Assembly: GCA_013368325.1 (NCBI GenBank)
Contig: JAACJK010000165.1
Coordinates: 744,001 to 808,000, forward strand
Length of the DNA stretch: 64,000 nucleotides
Source: Ephemerocybe angulata
Taxonomy: Eukaryota > Basidiomycota > Agaricomycetes > Agaricales > Psathyrellaceae
Direction of reading: 5' to 3'
Below are positions 57,872 to 64,000 of this stretch, one piece after another. The translations under genes and the position numbers were made by a program. The first letter of the stretch is position 1; the number at the start of each line of letters is the position of its first letter. Under the pieces are notes generated by a model. The model was not told where the DNA came from. It ran no database searches and worked only from the letters and a program-made list of their open reading frames with translations.

Positions 57872-60800
57872 ATGCCCAGGTACGAAACTTGCTCTAATAG
57901 CCGTGCTCTGTTACTTACTGAACGATTTTCAGGTCCTCAGACAAGTCAGGTTTTCATGTCGGTGATTCTGCGCGCCTCGCGAGGACAAACTTGCTCCAAG
58001 GTTCGTCAGATAGTCTTATTGGCGTGAATAGCTGGTACTGATACGAAATATCTACTAGACCTCTATTCGCCCTCCACATTCCGCGAAACCGAGCCAATGC
58101 CCGCGCATTCACCAGCTCGTTCAACCCCTCCGACTCCGTCAACCTCATCCGAGACGGAGTCACCGCTTGCTTCAACATCTCCAGAGCCGGGCGAATTTCC
58201 GGAGAGCTCTGTAGGGGGTTCGCTCGGGAAGAGAAAGCGAGGCCGTCCGAGGACGAAGGAAGTTGTTCAGGGCCCTAAACGCCCTCGCGGTCGCCCTCGG
58301 AAAATCGTGGTGGTGGCCGATACAACCCCACCGCCTGCAAAACGAAGGGGTCGGCCACGGAAGGTTGAAACGGAGAGCAAGGGGCGAGTTGAAGTTCGAA
58401 TAACGAGCGGGCCTATCGTAAGTACTTGCTTTGCATTCTCAAATGCACGATTTTTGCTGACATCTCCCAACTCCGTGACTTCAAGACCATCCCTGCAACC
58501 GGCTACCACCTACACCACCCTCGACTTCATCCCCTTGCGCCCGTGTTCCCAACGGTCAAATCTCGACCTCCGGTCCAGCCGAGTAACCCCCAGACCGCTA
58601 TGCTCGAGGGTACGACTGCCAGCATCGCCGAGCGTCCTTCCAACACCGCCGAACCTACCTTCAACATCGCGACACCTCTCGAAAGCTCGAATCAGCCAAT
58701 TACTGTGGACGACGAGGACGACAATGCAAGTGGAGACGGGATAGGAGAGGAGACGGGTGGGCGGGATGAGGGGGATGAAAACGACGATGAACACGAGCAA
58801 GTTGGAGAAGCCCGGCCAGAAGACTCGCAGCCCCGCACGCCTCGCATCCGGAAGCCACTTCCCAACTGGCTGATGGACGATTTTCGCGCCTGCCTGAAAA
58901 CCCTTCAGCGCAGGGATGTGAATGGTCAGTTTGACCTGTACGCAAAGGAGCACACGTTCTGGTTTCGGCGCGAGGGTACCTGGTTCTCACTCCAGACCTC
59001 GAATCTCTCACCACCCCGTCTCTATGCCCCTCGCCTATTTGTTTGGGACCCTCTCGCACTCTACAACCAGCTCCCATGTCCGACGTGCCGCAAGGCGCTC
59101 ACCCGGCATTCGGCCATGTCGCAACCCCGCCGATGTGTTGATTTAACATCGACATTCTGGATCGTCGGATTCCGCTACCGGTGTCGCCACTGCGTGCATC
59201 CCAAGTCAGGCAAGCGCACTGTGACTTGGAGAAGCTGGGACAGCCGAATTCTCGCTGGCCTTCCTCGCGCTCTTGCCGCGCATTTTCCGGCTCGCCTCAC
59301 CCATCGCAGCGCTGTCTCAAATGAGCTCTTCTCGTGGATGCGCTCCTGCTTCCAAAACGGGATGGGTTCGAAGCAGTTCGCCGACGCCGTCCTGTGCCAG
59401 CACTTGCTGGCATACGACCAGCTGCACCTTCAGTATCTCGAGTATCTTTCGCAGTGCGCTGATATCTCTAGGATGATGGGACAAATGTATAAATCTTTTT
59501 TACCTTTCGAGGATAGCAGCTCAGACGGCTTTCATGGATTTGTTCCGAGTGCGATTTACTTTCGTGATATCTACGATTCATTCATGGAGGAGCATCGTCA
59601 CTACTATGAGCAGCATACAGCCATGCTATCTGCCGACATCTGTTCTATTGACCATAGCCACAAGGTACGTCTGCATCTTTGGCTTCTGTGTTTACGAGTG
59701 CTGACATGTCCTCAAGCTTCCGAAGCAGATAGCTAATGTCAATGGCAAGCGCGCTTTCAATGCGGCGCTGTGCTTTGCAAACCAAAGGGGAGAGATTCGC
59801 TCGCTAAGCCTGGTCCCGACCAAAGCTCAATCCCAGTACGAACTCGCGCTCAGCAAGATACGTGACTCGCTTGAGTTGTACGGACACCCTCCGGTTCAAC
59901 TCATTTTCACCGATAATATCACGGACCGGGCATTCCTCGAGACATCATTTCCGTCCCTCCGTGTTGGGGTTACTCCTGTCGAGAAGTACGGCCACCTTCC
60001 AGCATTCACACTACCCCCGGGTGTCACAACTCTCGTTCGCGGAGAAGAGAGTGCAATCAATGTTGCCTTGTCAACCATTCTGGAACACGTTCCCATTGGT
60101 GAAGATGAAGATGAGGTTGTCGTAGGGTTTGATTGTGAATGGAATGTTGAGGGTTTGGGTCATGGTATGGTTGAGCAGGGTGATATTGCGATAGTGCAGC
60201 TTGCATTTGAGGACCGTGTCTATATTCTGCAGGTATGTACTCGTCCTATGGTGCCTAAAGTCATGTCTAACTTCGTCTATGCTTGTAACTTTAGATCAGC
60301 AAGATGGTTGGACATTCCCACCTCCCCGAAAAACTTATCATGCTGCTTCAAAATCCAAGAGTGCGAAAGGCTGGCAGAGCAGTCAATAGTGACCTAAAGC
60401 ACCTCGAGGAGATCGTACAGCCTGCCACGCCGTTTACAGGAGCCCTCGATCTCGCCGTGTATGCCAAGGAACGACATGTCGTATCAAATGCGCGATGCAG
60501 CCTTGCTGATCTCTGCGCAACCGTTCTTGGGAAATCATTACGCAAGAACGTATCCGAGCGTTTCAGTATGGATTGGGAACGTGCGCATCTCACCAGTGAG
60601 CAGATGGAATACGCTGCGTGTGATGCCTACGCTCCCTTGGCGATTTACCGAGAGTTGTCGAAGTTGAGAGTCCCGCAGCCCCTCCCGCAGATCCTCCCTC
60701 AGTCCGGAGCCGACATCCTGGTATACAGCCAGGACAGATCATCTCTCATTGCAAGTGGTCACCTCTCCCCGCTCCCATTCCCCATCGAGTACGACGGCAT

Positions 60801-63241
60801 CCATATAACCCCCACACGCGCGCTTGTGACCATCACCAAGGTTTTGGTGCCTGGAGCCATCATTACGTCGCATCATAAGCGCCCGCTCAGCACATTTGGA
60901 TGCACCCCGTTTGAGCTCGTATGCAACCGGACGTACCTTCGAATGTACGATCCACTGACCTTCGAGCTACCCTGTCCACCCACACCAATGTCACAGTCGG
61001 AAGATGAACCTGGTGGAACGAATGAAGAGAACGCCGGAGATGTTGTGGAAACTGAGGAACCGTTGGGCAGGTCTGACAGGTCGGGCGAAGAGTTAGAAAG
61101 CAGAGCTGGGGATCTGCTGCAACAGGCTCTTGGGTTGTCTGGCAGCATGGATGAGGATGAGGAGGAACTGGATGAGCTGAGCCCGCAAGCAGCTGAACCG
61201 GCAGGTGGAGCACGAGTTGTGGACGCAGGCAGTGATGCGCAAGGACGGAAAATGTCCGCGAATTTAAAGCGACCATCTGGACAAACGGGCCCGATCCTCC
61301 GAACCCGAGTTCTGAAGGACATCTTTCATTTGTTCAATATGCTGCGCCTACCAGCCAACCACGGCTTACGGAAGGAGTTCATGAGGGCGCTTCGGGATAT
61401 TCTATTTGTGGCCAATCTCGAGGACCGGGTGCGAATCACGGCGTGGGCATCGCGCCAGCCTGGTGCTCCTACGTTTGAGCAACTCGCTATTCGATGTGCG
61501 CATTGGCTGTGGCAGCATTGCCGTCGATATATCCCCCTTCCAGAAGTGATCTTCCCAATGGTCGAGAAGCTCTTCCGGACATATGGGCCGTTGCAAGATA
61601 TGACGACACACGAGCCTCTTTTCCGCCCCCAGCATTGGAAAACGGCGGCCCAGATTCTCGACCTCATCCGTTTAGGCTATGTCTCTGATCCCCCCAACAT
61701 CCCCCTGTACACGAAGATTGGTATCGATGCGAAGGCCGGAAACCTCCCAATCTACCGATGCTCACGAGGAACAAACTTTACGGAGGGTATTCACTCTCAG
61801 CTTCGATCTCGCCTTCCCACTGTTGGTGTCTCAATTCGGCATATCAATGCACGTATCCCTGAATATGTGTACGTCCATAACAAACGGGTGCGTACACAGT
61901 AAATTACTTTGCCGCCATGCTTTACTAACTTGAGCCATATGGCACCTAGGTTGGAACAATGAATAGTACTGGCAAAAAGTACCGTGGCCACTATGACCTA
62001 TGGATCAGTAATCGCATTCAGGAGAGACAAGCATACCTGGAGGGTGTCCTTTCAGGTCCACTCAGCATCCCCAGCACCTCGAACGGAGATCTGTACATTC
62101 CGACAAAGGAGCGGCTAGGTATTCTCACGATCCCTGATAACATTAGATTGGAGGCAGGCATTGCCGAGCATGCACCTGACATTGCAATCCATGCTCCAAG
62201 GCGAGATTTTGAGTATCTAGCCCGAATCCAGAACACAAGGAAAGCCGTCCTTCCGGTGCACACCACCGAAGAGTATGAGCTTTTTGACGATTTGATGAAA
62301 TCGAGCTCTGCATTCAATTCACGATCCCGCGGCCCCGTTTGGAAACTTGCAGTCAGGGTGTGGAATGAACGCGCGGATATGTCCCCGAAGATCTTCTATA
62401 AGGTAAATCATTTCTCCCCCAGGCACTAGATTCATCTGCTTAAACCATTTATTAGCTTATTGAACATCTCAAGACACACTACGCATTGTGGAACACAAAT
62501 GTTGGTATCCGAAGTACACTTTCTATGTCATCATCTATCCGGCAGGGTGTTACACGAGAGGCACGAGACCCTCATCGCTCAGAGACAATCCCTCACCTAT
62601 CCGAGCGACCATTACAGCCAGATGTTGTGACTTCTGGCCTTGATATTCCTCGTCCACCACAGCCCTCGTCGTCGAGCTCGTCTGGCCCCACCATCAATTC
62701 CGACACATCCTTGATCAATGTTCATCCCAACGCTTCATCGCTCTCATATTCCCAGGCCGCCCACCAGCAGCACGCATTGGATGATGCTGCCTTGCACCCT
62801 CAGCAATCACTCGCTCTTACTTCCACACCACCTCCCTCACACCATCCTCCTCCGGCGGCCCCATCCCCCATAGCAGTGCCCTTTTCCGGCGGCGCACAGC
62901 CATCTCGAACGCTTTCGCATCACCAGGCTGCGCGCGAAATAGCTAAACAAAGGGTCGCAAATGACCTCGCTCAGTCGCGGCCTGAGCCTCCAGCTCCGAA
63001 AGCCAAAGGTTCTCGCGGCCAGCGCACCTGCCAGAAATGCGGGAAGCCAGAATGCCCCGGGAAGAGGCAGGTTAAGTACTGCTACAACCTGTGTCAGGAT
63101 TGTGGAGAGGTTGTCTGCTACGGGCGTAACAGTAAGCGCCCGACGAAACCATGTAGTCAAGCCTGGAGCGGCGTATCGGGGGATAGATTGCCGGAGCTTC
63201 CCACCATTCCACCTCCCATTAACCGTAGACACACGACTTAA
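57872..63241 (+). CDS. Transposase-like DDE protein with an inserted DEDDy 3'-5' exonuclease domain
   Basis: Eight exons (57872-57879, 57933-58000, 58059-58417, 58486-59664, 59717-60232, 60295-61887, 61950-62402, 62456-63241) give 1653 residues with no frame break. There are three AT-hooks (Arg-Gly-Arg-Pro-Arg at 86-90, 102-106, 122-126). Next comes a zinc cluster (Cys-Pro-Thr-Cys ... Cys-Arg-His-Cys, coded near 59077-59200) of the type seen in uncharacterised agaricomycete DUF6729-like proteins. The first half of an RNase H-fold core follows: Ser-Ala-Asp at 529 (or Asp534) and Ile-Phe-Thr-Asp at 604. Then a complete RNase D-like exonuclease: Phe-Asp-Cys-Glu (677/679), Asn-Ser-Asp (743), Tyr-Ala-Ala-Cys-Asp (816/820). 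About 390 residues later Asn-Phe-Thr-Glu-Gly-Ile-His (Glu1207) could supply the third acidic residue. A Cys-rich C-terminus ends the protein. Mobile-element origin is inference. Confidence 0.8.
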
Positions 63242-63858
63242 TCTAAGCGAGTATCGGATGTGATAGAGGGAAAAATGATAGAGAAAATAGAATCAATTCC
63301 GTGAGCCAGCACTGGTGCCGAGAATCAGAGTGAACCAGCTCGCGAGAAATTACGCCAGTAAAGATGCTAAATTCCCATTGGACGGACCATCACAGGCTCA
63401 GGGTGATTGGCACGCGCCGTGTTTGGAGACGCCCACTAAGATATAGGACGAATCTCTCCCTTTTCTCCCCTCTTTTCTCCTTTTTCTTTCCCTCCTTTTC
63501 TTTTCTTTTCTTTTTTCCCTTTTTAGGGTAGGCACAAGCACCGTTATCGCGCCCCCCCCTCGGGCCTGGCCTAACAAAAAGTTGTGACCTGACCCAAAAA
63601 AGGAAATTCTGCGCCCCTGAAGGCTTCCAGAGAACGGTAGAGATGCCAGGATTAACATCGTGCAATGGCATAGTGTGTAGATTGCGTTCGAAAGACAGTA
63701 GTAATATGTCGCAAGTTCAAGCCCGCCGAGATGTATTCTTTTTGGTTCATCTCTGACCTCAACAACCTTATTCCGGGCAGTCAAATTTGGATCGAAATCA
63801 ATAATTTTTGATATTTGACGGCGGATGCAAGCCATCGCACCCCTCAGTAACACTCATC
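63242..63858. other. Spacer with polypyrimidine tract
   Basis: It contains a C/T-rich run (about 63455-63530), a GC-rich segment at 63551-63575 partly complementary to 57653-57666, and the tRNA-like element. No gene is seen; the minus-strand ORFs here are composition artefacts. Confidence 0.4.
63655..63740 (+). repeat. tRNA-derived SINE head or tRNA pseudogene
   Basis: The A-box-like TGGCATAGTGT at 63666-63676 and the B-box-like GTTCAAGCC at 63715-63723 have the spacing of an internal RNA polymerase III promoter. The intervening sequence does not fold into a working anticodon arm and the T-stem does not pair, so it is not a functional tRNA. Confidence 0.5.
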
Positions 63859-64000
63859 ATGCCACGGAAAAAGAAAACAGAGACTCCCGAAGAGGCTGCT
63901 GAGAAGGTACCGTGTCCATGCTAACGTTAGAACATCCAACTCAATGATATTTGGCTTACAGACACGCTTGGGATATAATGAGACGGACCACACGCTCATA
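63859..64000 (+). CDS. 5' end of a gene running off the window
   Basis: The ATG at 63859 opens Met-Pro-Arg-Lys-Lys-Lys-Thr-Glu-Thr-Pro-Glu-Glu-Ala-Ala-Glu-Lys. It reaches a splice donor at 63907, passes a 54-nt intron (63907-63960) and continues Thr-Arg-Leu-Gly-Tyr-Asn-Glu-Thr-Asp-His-Thr-Leu-Ile to the last base. The basic start suggests a nuclear protein. The family cannot be told from 29 residues. Confidence 0.55.

Overview
This window is nuclear DNA of a filamentous basidiomycete, almost certainly an agaricomycete. Nearly every gene is cut by 45-75 nt GT-AG introns. The gene content (F-box/LRR expansions, a NACHT-WD40 NLR, a fungal monocarboxylate-type MFS transporter, an MGRP-type small protein family, a Helitron helicase relic and a copia gag relic) is typical of that class. 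It is not prokaryotic: there are no operons, ribosome binding sites or CRISPR arrays.

Layout. (1) 1-8.6 kb: five hypothetical genes. One has a perfectly duplicated intron in a tandem repeat, and one carries an exon-duplicated series of SUMO-type K-x-E motifs followed by a SUMO-interaction motif. (2) 9-16.6 kb: repeat-rich accessory block. It holds a 188/146-bp satellite with a 334-bp higher-order period, hairpins, a truncated membrane-protein paralog, a PIF1/Helitron helicase relic, and 3' fragments of fibrillarin and of a protein O-mannosyltransferase lying side by side. (3) 17-25 kb: an intact membrane-ankyrin gene, an MFS transporter with 12 exons and a solo F-box gene. (4) 25-31.4 kb: an intron-containing tRNA-Pro, a 2.6-kb gene-poor stretch and a large coiled-coil gene. 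(5) 31.9-46.9 kb: six related F-box-like genes, three on the minus strand and three on the plus strand. They flank a small housekeeping island (Rab GTPase and F1-ATPase epsilon, divergently transcribed). (6) 47.8-55.3 kb: tRNA-Thr, cis-prenyltransferase, and a large NLR (disordered N-terminus, C2-like domain, helical domain, NACHT, 14 WD40 repeats). (7) 57.5-63.9 kb: a copia gag relic, and immediately next to it a large intact gene for a transposase-like protein. That protein has three AT-hooks, a zinc cluster, a DDE-like core interrupted by a complete DEDDy 3'-5' exonuclease domain, and a C-terminal cysteine cluster. A tRNA-like SINE head and the start of another gene follow.

The most notable candidate for an under-described system is the 57.9-63.2 kb gene (DDE-like core plus RNase D-type exonuclease in one polypeptide). 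After it come the NLR with its C2/helical N-terminus and the expanding F-box cluster. All gene models were built by hand from reading frame, splice-site and paralog consistency. No database search was run, so family names rest on recognised motifs.
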